64,000 nucleotides of DNA. Source: Micromonospora sp. WMMD980. GTDB taxonomy: Bacteria; Actinomycetota; Actinomycetes; Mycobacteriales; Micromonosporaceae. The first letter of the stretch is position 1, and each line of letters starts with the position of its first letter. The notes under the pieces were generated by a model. That model worked only from the letters and a program-made list of their open reading frames with translations, made no database searches and was not told the origin of the DNA. The stretch covers positions 806,001 to 870,000 of the forward strand of contig NZ_JARUBE010000003.1 of assembly GCF_029626035.1 (NCBI RefSeq). Reading direction: 5' to 3'. The position numbers and the translations under genes are program-made. Below, piece by piece: positions 1 through 8,909 of this stretch.

Positions 1-792
1 CGGGCGCTGCGGGTGGGCGCCCGCGTCGGCCAGCTTCTGCCACCGCGCGGAGGAGAACACCTCGCCGTAGCGCTCGTAGGCCAGCCGGGCGTTGGCGACC
101 GCGGCCTTGCCGCGCAGCGACTTGGCCTGGTCCGAGCCGATCTTCTCCAGCCGCTTGTCGACCTCGCTGTCGACCCGGGAGACGAAGAACGAGGCCACCG
201 AGCCGATCTTGGACAGGTCGTGCCCGTTGGCCTGCGCCTGCTCCAGGCCGGCCAGGAACGCCTCCATCACCTGCGAGTAGCGGTCCAGCCCGAAGATCAG
301 CGTGACGTTCACGCTGATCCCCTCGGCCAGGGTCTTGGTGATCGCCGGCAGGCCCTCCTCGGTCGCCGGGATCTTGATGAAGAGGTTCGGCCGGTCGACC
401 AGCCACCACAGCGCCTTCGCCTCGGCGGCGGTCTTGTCCGCGTCGTGCGCCGACCGCGGGTCCACCTCGATCGAGACCCGGCCGTCCACGCCGTCGCTGG
501 CGTCGTACGACTGACGCATCACGTCGCAGGCCCACCGCACGTCGTACGTGGTGAGCATGCGGACCGCCTCCTCGACGTCCACGTCGCGGGTGGCGAGGTC
601 ACGGAGCTGCCAGTCGTACTCGTCGGCGTCGCTCAGCGCCTTGGCGAAGATCGTCGGGTTGGTGGTCACGCCGGCCACGTGGCTCTCCCGGCGCAGCTTG
701 TCCAGTCCGCCGGAGGTCAGTCGTACCCGGGAAAGATCGTCGAGCCAGATCGCCACCCCGGCGTTCTGGAGCTCTTTCAGCCTGTCCGTCAT
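1..792 (-). CDS. tal: Transaldolase, C-terminus cut by window edge
   Basis: Transaldolase of the non-oxidative pentose phosphate pathway, moving a dihydroxyacetone unit between sedoheptulose-7-phosphate and glyceraldehyde-3-phosphate in the cytoplasm. The translation starts [19 protein letters not shown] at an ATG and contains the family signatures [13 protein letters not shown] and [15 protein letters not shown], whose lysine is the Schiff-base residue. About 264 residues are visible, so roughly 100 C-terminal residues lie beyond position 1. The start is 16 bp downstream of the tkt stop, so both are surely one operon transcribed leftwards. This tkt-tal order is the standard actinobacterial arrangement. 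Confidence 0.95.
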   Translation of the reverse strand, partial: MTDRLKELQNAGVAIWLDDLSRVRLTSGGLDKLRRESHVAGVTTNPTIFAKALSDADEYDWQLRDLATRDVDVEEAVRMLTTYDVRWACDVMRQSYDASDGVDGRVSIEVDPRSAHDADKTAAEAKALWWLVDRPNLFIKIPATEEGLPAITKTLAEGISVNVTLIFGLDRYSQVMEAFLAGLEQAQANGHDLSKIGSVASFFVSRVDSEVDKRLEKIGSDQAKSLRGKAAVANARLAYERYGEVFSSARWQKLADAGAHPQRP

Positions 793-808
793 GCCGTCCA
801 CGCTCCCC

Positions 809-2947
809 TCAGTTGCCGGTCGTGAAACCGGTGATGTCGCCCACCCGGGTCAGCGCCGCGTGCGCGGCGGCCACGATCCGGTCGGGGGTGAACCCGAACT
901 GCTCGAAGAGCACGGTGTAGGGCGCGCTCGCGCCGTAGTGCTCGATGCTCACGCACTCGCCGCTGTCGCCGACGATCGCCCGCCACGACATCGCGATGCC
1001 CGCCTCCACGCTCACCCGTGCCTTTACCCCGCGCGGCAGCACCGACTCCCGGTACGCCTCGTCCTGCGCGAAGAACCATTCCTGGCACGGCATGGACACC
1101 ACCCGGGTGGGGGTGCCGTCGGCCTCCAGCCGCTCCCGGGCGGTGAGGCAGAGCTGCACCTCGGAGCCGGTGCCGACGATGATCACCTGCGGCTTGCCGT
1201 TGGACGCCTCGGCCAGCACGTAGCCGCCCTTGGCGGTGCCCTCGGCGGGGCCGAACTCGGTGCGGTCGATGGTCGGCAGCGCCTGCCGGCTCAGCGCCAG
1301 CGCGGTCGGCCGGTCGGTGTGCTCCAGCGCCTGCCGCCACGCCCAGGCCGTCTCGTTGGCGTCGGCCGGGCGGACCACGTCCAGGCCGGGGATGGCCCGC
1401 AGCGCGCTCAGGTGCTCGATCGGCTGGTGGGTGGGGCCGTCCTCGCCGAGACCGATCGAGTCGTGCGTCCAGACGTAGGTCACCGGCAGCTTCATCAGCG
1501 CGGCGAGCCGCACCGACGGGCGCATGTAGTCGCTGAACACCAGGAACGTGCCGCCGTAGGGGCGGGTGCCGCCGTGCAGCGCGATGCCGTTGAGGATCGC
1601 CCCCATGCCGTGCTCGCGGATGCCGAAGTGCAGCGTGCGGCCGTACTCGTCACCCGGGAAGTCCTTGGTGGCGTGCCCGGCCGGGACGAACGACGGCTCG
1701 CCCTTCATGGTGGTGTTGTTGCTCTCGGCCAGGTCGGCGGAGCCGCCCCACAGCTCCGGCAGCACCGGGGCGAGCGCCTCCAGGACCTTGCCGGAGGCGG
1801 CCCGGGTGGCGACGCCCTTGGCGTCCGCCGGGAAGGTGGGCAGCGCGTCGGTCCAGCCGGTCGGCAGGGTACGGGTGGCCATCCGGTCCCACAGCGCCTT
1901 GCGCTCCGGGTTGGCCTTCGCCCAGGCGTCGAACCCCTTGTCCCACTCGGCCTGCGCCTGCGTGCCGCGCTCGACCACCTGGCGGGCGTGCTTGAGCACC
2001 TCCTCGTCGACCTCGAAGGTGCGCTGCGGGTCGAAGCCGAGGATCTCCTTGGTGGCCTTGACCTCGTCCGCGCCGAGCGCCGAGCCGTGGATCTTGCCGG
2101 TGTTCTGCTTGTTCGGCGCGGGCCAGCCGATGATGGTGCGCAGCGCGATGAACGACGGCTTGCCGGTCTCCGCCCTGGCGGCCAGCAGCGCCTGGTAGAG
2201 CGCCTCCACGTCCTCGTGGTAGTCGCCCTGGTCGGCGTCGCCGCTGCGCCAGTCGACGGTCTGCACGTGCCAGCCGTACGCCTCGTAGCGGGCCGCCACG
2301 TCCTCGCTCTTGGCGATCCGGGTGTCGTCCTCGATCGAGATCTCGTTGTCGTCGTAGATCACGCAGAGGTTGCCGAGCTGCTGGTGGCCGGCGAGCGCGC
2401 TGACCTCGTGGGTGATGCCCTCCTCGATGTCGCCGTCGGAGGCGATGCACCAGATGTCGTGCCGGAACGGGGAGTCGGCGCGGTCCGGCTCGCTGTCGAA
2501 CAGGCCCCGCTCGCGGCGGGCGGCCATGGCCATGCCGACCGCGTTGCCGAGGCCCTGGCCGAGCGGGCCGGTGGTGGTCTCCACGCCCGGGGTGTGGCCG
2601 TGCTCCGGGTGGCCCGGGGTGAGCGAGCCCCACTGGCGCAGCGCCTTGAGGTCGTCCAGGGCCAGCGGGTAGCCGGCGAGGAAGAGCTGGATGTAGAGCG
2701 TCAGGCTGGAGTGCCCGGCGGACAGCACGAACCGGTCTCGACCGGGCCAGTTCGGGTCGGTCGGATTGTGCCGCATGACCCGGTTGAAGAGCAGGTAGGC
2801 CGCCGGGGCGAGGCTCATCGCCGTGCCCGGGTGGCCGTTGCCGGATTTCTCCACGGCGTCCATGGCCAGCACCCGGACCGTGTCGACGGCCCTGCGGTCG
2901 AGGTCGGACCAGTTGAGAGCGGGAAGCTCGGGTCGTTTCGCAGCCAC
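809..2947 (-). CDS. tkt: Transketolase
   Basis: Thiamine-diphosphate transketolase (712 aa), transferring two-carbon units between sugar phosphates. The N-terminal ThDP domain shows [13 protein letters not shown] and the ASDGDIEEG...DDNEIS stretch that binds ThDP and the metal. The central domain shows [19 protein letters not shown], and the C-terminal domain follows. Length is normal for the family. The GTG start is preceded by GAGGAG nine bases upstream. A TAGGGT box on the minus strand (2990-2995) is a possible -10 in the 260-bp gap shared with divergent ctaB; no clear -35 was seen. It is the first gene of the tkt-tal operon. Confidence 0.97.
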   Translation of the reverse strand: MAAKRPELPALNWSDLDRRAVDTVRVLAMDAVEKSGNGHPGTAMSLAPAAYLLFNRVMRHNPTDPNWPGRDRFVLSAGHSSLTLYIQLFLAGYPLALDDLKALRQWGSLTPGHPEHGHTPGVETTTGPLGQGLGNAVGMAMAARRERGLFDSEPDRADSPFRHDIWCIASDGDIEEGITHEVSALAGHQQLGNLCVIYDDNEISIEDDTRIAKSEDVAARYEAYGWHVQTVDWRSGDADQGDYHEDVEALYQALLAARAETGKPSFIALRTIIGWPAPNKQNTGKIHGSALGADEVKATKEILGFDPQRTFEVDEEVLKHARQVVERGTQAQAEWDKGFDAWAKANPERKALWDRMATRTLPTGWTDALPTFPADAKGVATRAASGKVLEALAPVLPELWGGSADLAESNNTTMKGEPSFVPAGHATKDFPGDEYGRTLHFGIREHGMGAILNGIALHGGTRPYGGTFLVFSDYMRPSVRLAALMKLPVTYVWTHDSIGLGEDGPTHQPIEHLSALRAIPGLDVVRPADANETAWAWRQALEHTDRPTALALSRQALPTIDRTEFGPAEGTAKGGYVLAEASNGKPQVIIVGTGSEVQLCLTARERLEADGTPTRVVSMPCQEWFFAQDEAYRESVLPRGVKARVSVEAGIAMSWRAIVGDSGECVSIEHYGASAPYTVLFEQFGFTPDRIVAAAHAALTRVGDITGFTTGN

Positions 2948-3208
2948 GTTGATGTGCTCCTCGGCAGATGGGCGGAACCCTCACTGATGACCCTATCGAG
3001 CGCCGCTAAACGTCCGCCCGGGGATCTCGGCATGCTGACTTGTACGTTTCCGTCCCGGCCGGGCGTTCAACCCCCGGTGTGACGGCCCGCACCGTTGCCG
3101 GGTCTGCGGGGCAGCCAAAACGACGACGCGTAGTGTGTGGGGCGGTGTGTGGACCCGGCTCGGGTCCGGGCCGACGACTCCCCTGCCGATGCCGGAAGGT
3201 GGCAATCC

Positions 3209-4168
3209 GTGAGCATGATCACCGAGCGCCCGGTCAGCAACCCTGCCGGGGTGTCACCGGTGGGCACGGTGGCGGAGGCGCCGGCGACCGGCCGGCGGGA
3301 CGTGCGGGCCGTGGTGGCCGCCTACGTCGCGCTGACCAAGCCGCGGATCGTCGAGCTGCTGCTGGTCACCACCGTGCCGGCGATGATGCTCGCGGACGGC
3401 GGCATGCCGTCGCTCTGGCTGGTGGCCGTGGTGCTGGTCGGCGGCTCGCTCGCGGCCGGCGCGGCGAGCGTGCTCAACTGCTACATCGACCGCGACATCG
3501 ACCAGTTGATGCGGCGCACCAAGCGTCGCCCGCTGCCGGCGCACACCGTGTCGCCGCGCAACGCCCTGGTCTTCGGGCTGGTGCTGGCGACGGTGTCGGT
3601 GGCGTTGCTGGCGGCGACCACCAACTGGCTGGCCGCCGGCCTGACGCTGGCCGCGATCGCCTACTACGACCTGGTCTACACGCTCTGGCTGAAGCGGACC
3701 ACGGCCGCCAACACGTTCTGGGGCGGGGCCTGCGGCGCCGCGCCGGTGCTGATCGGCTGGGCCGCGGTCACCGGTTCGCTCGCGCCGGCCGCCTGGGGGT
3801 TGTTCGCGGTGGTCTTCTTCTGGCAGATGCCGCACTTCTACGCGCTGGCCATCAAGTACAAGGACGACTACGCCCGCGCCGGCATCCCGATGCTGCCGGT
3901 GGTGGCCTCGGTCCGCCGGGTCAACGCGGAGATCATCGGGTTCTCCTGGTTGACGCTGCTGTCGTCGCTGGCGGTCTGGCCGCTCGGGATGAGCCCGATC
4001 TACGGGGTGACCGCGCTGGTCGTCGGTGGGATCTTCGTGGTCGAGGCGCACAAGCTGTGCCGGCGTGCGGCGCGTGGCGAGGCGGTCAAGCCGATGCGGC
4101 TGTTCCACTGGTCGACCACCTACCTCACCATCCTGTTCGCCGCCGTCGCCCTCGACGCGCTGGTCTGA
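3209..4168 (+). CDS. ctaB: Protoheme IX farnesyltransferase (haem O synthase)
   Basis: UbiA-superfamily integral membrane prenyltransferase that attaches a farnesyl chain to haem B to make haem O for the aa3 oxidase; CtaA, encoded at 7858-8793, then makes haem A. The two Asp-rich prenyl-diphosphate motifs are visible as [20 protein letters not shown] and [20 protein letters not shown], within about nine hydrophobic segments. I chose GTG 3209, with GGAAGGTGG 8-15 nt upstream. ATG 3215 two codons later is an alternative, and an upstream in-frame start would add an atypical Arg/Asp-rich leader. About 319 aa, normal length. It diverges from tkt, as in many actinobacteria. Confidence 0.95.
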   Translation: MSMITERPVSNPAGVSPVGTVAEAPATGRRDVRAVVAAYVALTKPRIVELLLVTTVPAMMLADGGMPSLWLVAVVLVGGSLAAGAASVLNCYIDRDIDQLMRRTKRRPLPAHTVSPRNALVFGLVLATVSVALLAATTNWLAAGLTLAAIAYYDLVYTLWLKRTTAANTFWGGACGAAPVLIGWAAVTGSLAPAAWGLFAVVFFWQMPHFYALAIKYKDDYARAGIPMLPVVASVRRVNAEIIGFSWLTLLSSLAVWPLGMSPIYGVTALVVGGIFVVEAHKLCRRAARGEAVKPMRLFHWSTTYLTILFAAVALDALV

Positions 4169-4304
4169 CCGTCGCGCCGGCGTCGGCGCACGTGAGATGG
4201 TTCATCAGAAGTTTTTTCCACGTCCCTCGCCGGGGATCAACCTGGACAGAGTGTGACGATCCAGCCCGCCCGCTTCGCCCGCATTTTTCCGACATGGCCG
4301 GACA

Positions 4305-4340
4305 AATTACCTGTGGTTCTCCTTAAACCAGCGGGTAATT
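4305..4340. repeat. Nested AT-rich inverted repeat
   Basis: Outer arms AATTACC (4305-4311) and GGTAATT (4334-4340) enclose inner arms TGGTT (4314-4318) and AACCA (4326-4330), so transcript from either strand could fold into a two-tier hairpin. It lies in the 234-bp gap between ctaB and the next gene, in locally AT-rich sequence. It could be a terminator for ctaB, although there is no T-run, or a regulator binding site. Function is unknown. Confidence 0.5.
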
Positions 4341-4389
4341 GGCATCACATTCAGTTCATCGTTCTCGCACATCCGGGTGGAAGTCTGCT

Positions 4390-4395
4390 TAGGCT
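4390..4395 (+). promoter_or_regulatory. -10 box for a leaderless transcript
   Basis: TAGGCT fits the actinobacterial -10 consensus TANNNT and ends seven bases before ATG 4403. The gene has no Shine-Dalgarno sequence, so transcription probably starts at or next to the A of the start codon. No convincing -35 hexamer is visible. Confidence 0.5.
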
Positions 4396-4402
4396 TCGCG
4401 TC

Positions 4403-4735
4403 ATGGCAGATGGTTCCGATACGACGCTGACGGCTGACAAGACCGGCGAGCAGGCCCCCAACGGCCTGGTCGCGGGCATCAAGTCGTTCGCCGCCGGGCA
4501 CGGCGGCGCGAAGGCGGTCATCGAGTACGTCGGCAAGCGCGGCGCACGGATCGTCCTCGTGGGTTCCGACGGGGCGTGGGCGGACCAGTTCGCCGACGAC
4601 ACCGTCGTCGCGCGGCAGGCCTGCGCCACGGCCGGGGTCGACGTCGAGAACGCCTGGGAGCGTGAGCTGATGGACCAGATGCGTCCGAGCAACGACCTCT
4701 GGCGGTCGATGGCCCGGCGCACGATGGCCCGTTGA
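4403..4735 (+). CDS. Small conserved-looking protein of unknown function
   Basis: A 110-residue soluble protein beginning MADGSDTTLTADKTGEQAPN. I do not recognise a family. It has a hydrophilic N-terminus, a glycine-containing alpha/beta-like middle (AGHGGAKAVIEYVGKRGARIVLVGSDGAWADQF, shown here only to indicate the alternating beta strands around residues 30-60) and an acidic-basic C-terminus ending in RRTMAR. There is no signal peptide or membrane segment. An in-frame start further upstream at 4253 exists, but ATG 4403 is preferred because a -10 box sits immediately before it and the upstream extension reads through the AT-rich hairpin region. The ATP-grasp gene starts 15 bp downstream, so the two may be co-transcribed. 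Confidence 0.75.
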   Translation: MADGSDTTLTADKTGEQAPNGLVAGIKSFAAGHGGAKAVIEYVGKRGARIVLVGSDGAWADQFADDTVVARQACATAGVDVENAWERELMDQMRPSNDLWRSMARRTMAR

Positions 4736-4750
4736 CATACCCATAACCGC

Positions 4751-5668
4751 ATGACCGACCACCACCAGTCGACCCGGGGGAAACCCCGGGTCGCTCTCGT
4801 CACCTGTGCCGCCCTGCCCGACCTCGACCCGGACGACCGGCTCGTGCTCGGCCCGCTCGCCGCCCGCGGCGTCGGTGCCGAGGTCGCGGTCTGGGACGAC
4901 CCGGCCGTGGACTGGTCCGGCTACGACCTGGCCGTGCTCCGCTCACCCTGGGACTATGCCCTGCGTCGGGACGAGTTCGTCGCCTGGGCGCGCACCGTGC
5001 CGGCGCTCGTCAACCCAGCCGACGTGGTCGCCTGGAACACCGACAAGCGCTACCTGGCCGAGCTCTCCGCCGCCGGGGTGCCCACCGTGCCGACGGTCTG
5101 GATCGCGCCGGGGGAGCGGTGGGCGTCGCCGGCCGGCGGCGAGCACGTGCTCAAGCCGGCGGTCAGCGCCGGCAGCCAGGACACCGGGCGCTACGACCTG
5201 GCCGACCCGGAGCACCGGAGGCTGGCATCGGCGCACGTGCGGCGGCTCGGTGACGCCGGGCGGGTCACGATGGTCCAGCCCTACCTGGACGCGGTCGACA
5301 CCGCCGGCGAGACCGCGCTGCTCTACCTGGCCGGTCCCGACGGCCTGGCGTTCAGCCACGCGATCCGCAAGGGCCCGATGCTGACCGGGCCGGACCGGGG
5401 CGAGGCCGCGCTCTACAAGGAGGAGCGGATCGACGCCCGCACCGCCACCGACGAGCAGCGGGCCGTCGCCGAGAAGGTGCTCGCCGCCGTTCCCGGTGGC
5501 ACCGACCGGCTGCTCTACGCCCGGGTCGACCTCATCCCGGGCGCGGACGGCTCGCCCGTCCTGGTCGAGCTGGAGCTGACCGAGCCGAGCCTGTTCGTCG
5601 GCCACGCCGACGGCGCCCCCGACCGGCTCGCCGACGCGATCCTCGCCCACCTGCCCGGCCGCCCCTGA
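4751..5668 (+). CDS. ATP-grasp domain protein (RimK/glutathione-synthetase-like)
   Basis: A 305-residue cytoplasmic ATP-grasp enzyme, a superfamily that ligates a carboxylate to an amine or thiol using ATP. The N-terminal pre-ATP-grasp segment contains YDLAVLRSPWDYALRRDEF, resembling the RSPWDY motif of stand-alone actinobacterial ATP-grasp proteins. The middle holds the nucleotide-binding LKPAVSAGSQDTGRYDL and VQPYLDAVDTAGETALLYL. The C-terminal metal-binding strand is YARVDLIPGADGSPVLVELE. The substrate cannot be told from the sequence; the same subfamily includes cycloserine-pathway-like ligases. No neighbour suggests a peptide pathway. It follows the 110-aa gene closely and is probably in its transcript. 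Confidence 0.85.
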   Translation: MTDHHQSTRGKPRVALVTCAALPDLDPDDRLVLGPLAARGVGAEVAVWDDPAVDWSGYDLAVLRSPWDYALRRDEFVAWARTVPALVNPADVVAWNTDKRYLAELSAAGVPTVPTVWIAPGERWASPAGGEHVLKPAVSAGSQDTGRYDLADPEHRRLASAHVRRLGDAGRVTMVQPYLDAVDTAGETALLYLAGPDGLAFSHAIRKGPMLTGPDRGEAALYKEERIDARTATDEQRAVAEKVLAAVPGGTDRLLYARVDLIPGADGSPVLVELELTEPSLFVGHADGAPDRLADAILAHLPGRP

Positions 5669-5839
5669 CCGCCCCACGCCGCCCACCCGGCGCGACGGGT
5701 GAGCCGCCACGGGTGGGCCAGGCCCGCCCAGACGTCCGTAGCGTTCCACTCGTCGTCGGCTGGTGCCGGGGGTGGAACGTCGTGGGTGTCCTTGCGGGCA
5801 CCGGACCTGCGACTGCGGCTCGGCCCACCTGGCGGTCCG

Positions 5840-6114
5840 GTGCCAGCCTGGCGGGCGGCCGCTCACCGGCGCGGTGCGTTCCGCGGGGGCGAGTCGGGCG
5901 AGGTGCCGGTCGATCTCCTCGGCGGGGTCCAGGCCGGTGCTCAGCACCCGTACGGTGATGCCGTCCAGCAGGGTGGCGAGCGCGGCGGCCTCGGCCCGCG
6001 GGTCGACACCGGCATCGAGGTGGCCGCCCGCGCGGCCGAGCGTGAGCAGCCGTTCCAGGTTCGCCCGGAGGTCGGCTTCGCTCTCCGCCCGCAGCGCCGC
6101 GGGCGGAGACGCCG
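5840..6114 (-). pseudogene. C-terminal remnant of a TetR-family regulator
   Basis: Reading leftwards from about 6114 gives LRAESEADLRANLERLLTLG, then DPRAEAAALATLLDGITVRV and LDPAEEIDRHLARLAPAE. This is the pattern of a TetR ligand-binding C-terminal domain, including the usual DPxxEAxxLxxLxDGL stretch. No helix-turn-helix half exists: the in-frame sequence runs directly into the 3' end of the beta-helix gene at 6117. The frame has no proper stop and continues into low-content sequence. I read this as the tail of a deleted tetR gene, with a recombination junction near 6105-6117. The 130 bases further left hold nothing I can identify. Confidence 0.65.
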
Positions 6115-6116
6115 GG

Positions 6117-7784
6117 TCAGTCCCGGTCGGTGTGGTTGCGGTCCCAGCGACCGCCGATCGGCGGGGTGTCCAGTCGCAGCGCGGCCCGCGACCCGGCGAG
6201 GTCGTTGTCCTCGACCGCGCACGAGACGCAGCTCCCCGACTCGGTGATCCAGATGCCGTACTCCTGGGTGTCGGCGTCACGCTGCCAGATCCGGTTGGCC
6301 CGGACGGTGGCGGAGTCGAACGGGGCCGCCACGGTGATCCCGGCGCAGGCCGTCGGCCCGTCCGGCAGCTCGTACGCCGAGCCGGGCTCCGGGACCGCCT
6401 CGTTCCAGCCGGTGCTGCCGTCGGGGCGTACCTCGGCCAGGGAGAGCCGGTCGGCGGTGTTGTCGGCGACCACGGCCGTCCGGGTGCCGACCCGGACGAC
6501 CTTGCCCCGGTGCCCGCCGGCCGGCCAGCGGGCCGCGCCGTCGGTGACCTCGCGCGTGCCATAGCGCACCGCGTCGCCGGAGCCCCGGTGGGCCGGCGCG
6601 GAGCGGCGTCCGTTGTCCCGGATCCGGTTGCCCACGATCGACGCGTCCAGCATCGGCCGGTCGATCCGGATCCCGTCCAGCGCGTTCTCCCGGATGTCGT
6701 TGTCCTGGATCACCACGTCGGCGGCCGCGCCCCGGTAGCCGTGGCCGAGGTCGTGCTCGTGGTAGCCGTACCCGCCGTTGCGGCTGATCCGGTTGCCCTG
6801 CACCGCGTACGGCCCGGGTGTGTTGCCCATGCTGATCCCGTCGCCGACGTTGCAGTCGATCACGTTGCCGGTGAGCAGCCCGCCACGCCCGGCGACCCCC
6901 GCGGTGCCGTTGGCCGACACGTCGAAGCCGGCCTCCAGGTTGTTGGTCATGGTGCAGCCGGAGACGATCAGCCCGTCCGCGCCCCAGTCCGAGATGCCGA
7001 ACCGGTTGGCCTGGCTGTGGCAGGCGGTGATGCGGATGCCGCGCGGCGGGGCCCAGTAGTCCTTCTGCAACTCCAGGAAGATCCCGTTGGTGCCGTTGCC
7101 GACGGTGGTGCAGTTGGCGATGGTGAGGCGCTCCACGTCGCCCCAGCCGCCGATGCCGACCCCGATCCCGGCGCCGCCCATCTGCTGGCCGTTGTCCAGC
7201 CGGCCGCAGCCCACCACCACCACGCCGTCGATCAGGGTGTCCTGGAGGAAGTCGCAGCCGAGGCCGGTCGCGCCGGTGTGGTGGATGTAGAGGTTGCGGA
7301 ACACGCCCCGCACCACGTACTGCAGGCCCAGGCCCTTGGCCAGGTAGTCGTACTCGGCCTGACCCACGCCGGAGCCGTCGATCTCGAAGTCGGCGAACGT
7401 GCAGTCGGCGATGTGCCGGTCCCGGTCCGCGCCGTGCTGCACGGTGGTCCAGTAGGCCAGCGGCACCGGGTCGGCGCGGTTGCCCTCGTTGCTGAGCAGG
7501 AACCGGGTCGCGGCCGAGCCGGCGCCGATCAGCGAGACGCCGCTGCGCCAGATCGTGCCGGCGTCGCGGATCGAGTAGAGGCCGGGCGGGCAGTAAATCA
7601 CCCGGGCCCGGCCGTCGGCGTCGTACCCGGCGCCGAGGCGGTCCACCAGCGCGGCCAGCGCCGGCTGGTCGTTGGTCACCCCGTCGCCGGTGAGGCCGAA
7701 CTCGCGGGCGTCGCACCACAGCGGCGCGCCGGCCACCGGGGTCAGCCGCTGCGGCGTGGACGTGGCAAGGCCCTTGCGCGACAC
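6117..7784 (-). CDS. Right-handed parallel beta-helix (pectate-lyase-3-like) protein
   Basis: A 555-residue protein. The N-terminal motif DAREFGLTGDGVTNDQPALA is the hallmark of the Pectate_lyase_3/GH28-type entry coil. It is followed by many short coils with Asn/Gly/Asp-rich turns (for example GLIVSGCTMTNNLEAGFDVS and GISMGNTPGPYAVQGNRIS) that stack into a parallel beta-helix typical of polysaccharide lyases, epimerases and phage tailspikes. There is no signal peptide, so the protein may be cytoplasmic, non-classically exported or tailspike-like. Catalytic residues cannot be assigned. GTG 7784 has GGGGAG upstream. It lies 73 bp downstream of ctaA on the same strand and could be read from the ctaA promoter. 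Its end abuts a TetR remnant, suggesting insertion. Confidence 0.8.
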   Translation of the reverse strand: MSRKGLATSTPQRLTPVAGAPLWCDAREFGLTGDGVTNDQPALAALVDRLGAGYDADGRARVIYCPPGLYSIRDAGTIWRSGVSLIGAGSAATRFLLSNEGNRADPVPLAYWTTVQHGADRDRHIADCTFADFEIDGSGVGQAEYDYLAKGLGLQYVVRGVFRNLYIHHTGATGLGCDFLQDTLIDGVVVVGCGRLDNGQQMGGAGIGVGIGGWGDVERLTIANCTTVGNGTNGIFLELQKDYWAPPRGIRITACHSQANRFGISDWGADGLIVSGCTMTNNLEAGFDVSANGTAGVAGRGGLLTGNVIDCNVGDGISMGNTPGPYAVQGNRISRNGGYGYHEHDLGHGYRGAAADVVIQDNDIRENALDGIRIDRPMLDASIVGNRIRDNGRRSAPAHRGSGDAVRYGTREVTDGAARWPAGGHRGKVVRVGTRTAVVADNTADRLSLAEVRPDGSTGWNEAVPEPGSAYELPDGPTACAGITVAAPFDSATVRANRIWQRDADTQEYGIWITESGSCVSCAVEDNDLAGSRAALRLDTPPIGGRWDRNHTDRD

Positions 7785-7857
7785 CGGCGGCTCCCCTCGG
7801 GCGTACGGTCCGTCGTCCGGCCCGCATTCCCGCTCCGGCCGCGCGGTAACGCCCGGC

Positions 7858-8793
7858 TCAGGCGGTGGCGCCCACCGGCTCGGCGGCCGGCGCGGCCGGG
7901 GCCGCCGGGCGGCGCTCCCGCGTGCTCCAGAGCACGCCGAGCGTGGCCAGCAGCACCAGGCAGGAGCCGAGCATGTGCGCGGCGACCAGCACCGCCGGCA
8001 GGTGGGTGAAGTACTGGACGAAGCCGATCAGGCCCTGGCCCAGCTCGACCGCGAGCAGCGCAGCGGCGGCCCGGGCGGCGTCGCGCGCGCCGACCGCGCG
8101 GAACGCGAAGAACAACGCCACCGAGAGGCCGAGCAGCAGGAAGACGCCGTCCGCGTGGACCTGGGAGATCGTCTCCGGATCCAGGCCGTTGCGGGCCGCG
8201 CCCTGGTCGCCGGCGTGCGGTCCGCTGCCGGTCACCCAGGTGCCGACCACGAGCACGGCCGCGCTGACCACCGTCGTGATCAGGGCGAGGGTACGCAGCG
8301 GCGCCGGCACGGTCGGCGTCACCGGCCCGTCCGGCTCGCCGGTGCGCCGCCAGAGCGCGTACGCGACCGCGATCACCACCATCGAGGCGAGGAAGTGCAG
8401 CCCGACCACCCACGGGTTGAGGTTGGTCAGCACGGTGATCCCGCCGATGACGGCCTGTGCCGGGATGCCGAGCAGCACGCCCACGGCCAGCGGCGGCAGC
8501 CCCCGGCGGCGGGGGCGCTGGGCGAGCACGGCCAGCACCACGGCGAGTGCGATGATCCCCACCGCGAAGGTGAGCAGCCGGTTGCCGAACTCGATCACTC
8601 CGTGCACGCCCATCTCGGACGTGGTGGTGTAGGACTCGTCGGTGCACCGGGGCCAGGTGGGGCAGCCGAGGCCGGAGGCGGTGAGCCGGACGGCCCCGCC
8701 GGTGACCACGATCGCCACGTTCGCGATGATCGAGGTGAACGCGAGGCGACGCAGCAGCGTGGGGGAGACCGGGAACCGGACGGAACGCTTCAC
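7858..8793 (-). CDS. ctaA: Haem A synthase (COX15/CtaA family)
   Basis: Integral membrane haem A synthase (about 311 aa), oxidising the C8 methyl of haem O made by CtaB; together they supply the aa3 cytochrome oxidase. About eight hydrophobic helices carry the conserved haem-ligand regions: VRLTASGLGCPTWPRC with MGVHGVIEFGNRLLTF in the first half and GLHFLASMVVI / VHADGVFLLLGL with MLGSCLVLLATL in the second. I choose GTG 8793 (protein begins VKRSVRFPVSPTLL), not the in-frame GTG at 8811, because a TAGGAT -10 box occupies 8801-8806 and would overlap the longer coding version. The gene diverges from sufR across 116 bp. Confidence 0.93.
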   Translation of the reverse strand: MKRSVRFPVSPTLLRRLAFTSIIANVAIVVTGGAVRLTASGLGCPTWPRCTDESYTTTSEMGVHGVIEFGNRLLTFAVGIIALAVVLAVLAQRPRRRGLPPLAVGVLLGIPAQAVIGGITVLTNLNPWVVGLHFLASMVVIAVAYALWRRTGEPDGPVTPTVPAPLRTLALITTVVSAAVLVVGTWVTGSGPHAGDQGAARNGLDPETISQVHADGVFLLLGLSVALFFAFRAVGARDAARAAAALLAVELGQGLIGFVQYFTHLPAVLVAAHMLGSCLVLLATLGVLWSTRERRPAAPAAPAAEPVGATA

Positions 8794-8800
8794 GAAGCGA

Positions 8801-8806
8801 ATCCTA
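8801..8806 (-). promoter_or_regulatory. ctaA -10 box (leaderless)
   Basis: On the minus strand this reads TAGGAT, a consensus -10, and ends seven bases before GTG 8793. It supports a leaderless ctaA transcript and decides between two candidate GTG starts. Confidence 0.55.
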
Positions 8807-8817
8807 CGCACCGTAGT

Positions 8818-8860
8818 TGATCCCGATCGGGTGACTCGGCCACCCCGGTGGTCGGGATCA
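8818..8860. repeat. Inverted repeat between ctaA and sufR
   Basis: Perfect 9-bp arms TGATCCCGA (8818-8826) and TCGGGATCA (8852-8860) are separated by 25 bp in the divergent intergenic region. The left arm lies where the ctaA -35 would be, and the right arm ends 14 bp before the sufR -35. The position suits a regulator co-controlling haem A and Fe-S genes; the regulator is unknown. Confidence 0.45.
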
Positions 8861-8873
8861 CCGGACCCCCGGT

Positions 8874-8902
8874 TTGCGGGCCCCGCGCGAATTACGTAAC
8901 GT
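8874..8902 (+). promoter_or_regulatory. sufR/suf operon promoter
   Basis: TTGCGG (8874-8879), a 17-bp spacer and TAACGT (8897-8902) form a good vegetative promoter, with GTG 8910 seven bases after the -10. The palindromes TTACGTAA (8892-8899) and AACGTT (8898-8903) overlap the -10 box and are the best candidate for an autoregulatory SufR site, which is inference. Confidence 0.6.
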
Positions 8903-8909
8903 TGCCGTT

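Noticed and set aside
548..3082. Long plus-strand frames across tal-tkt
   Set aside because: Antisense shadows; the minus strand encodes clear transaldolase and transketolase.
2948..3208. Full -35/-10 promoters for tkt and ctaB
   Set aside because: TAGGGT (minus, 2990) and TAGTGT (plus, 3131) look like -10 boxes, but no -35 at 16-19 bp could be found, so I only mention them.
6117..7784. Prophage tailspike
   Set aside because: No other phage genes, integrase or att-like repeats are in the region; the beta-helix fold alone is not specific to phages.
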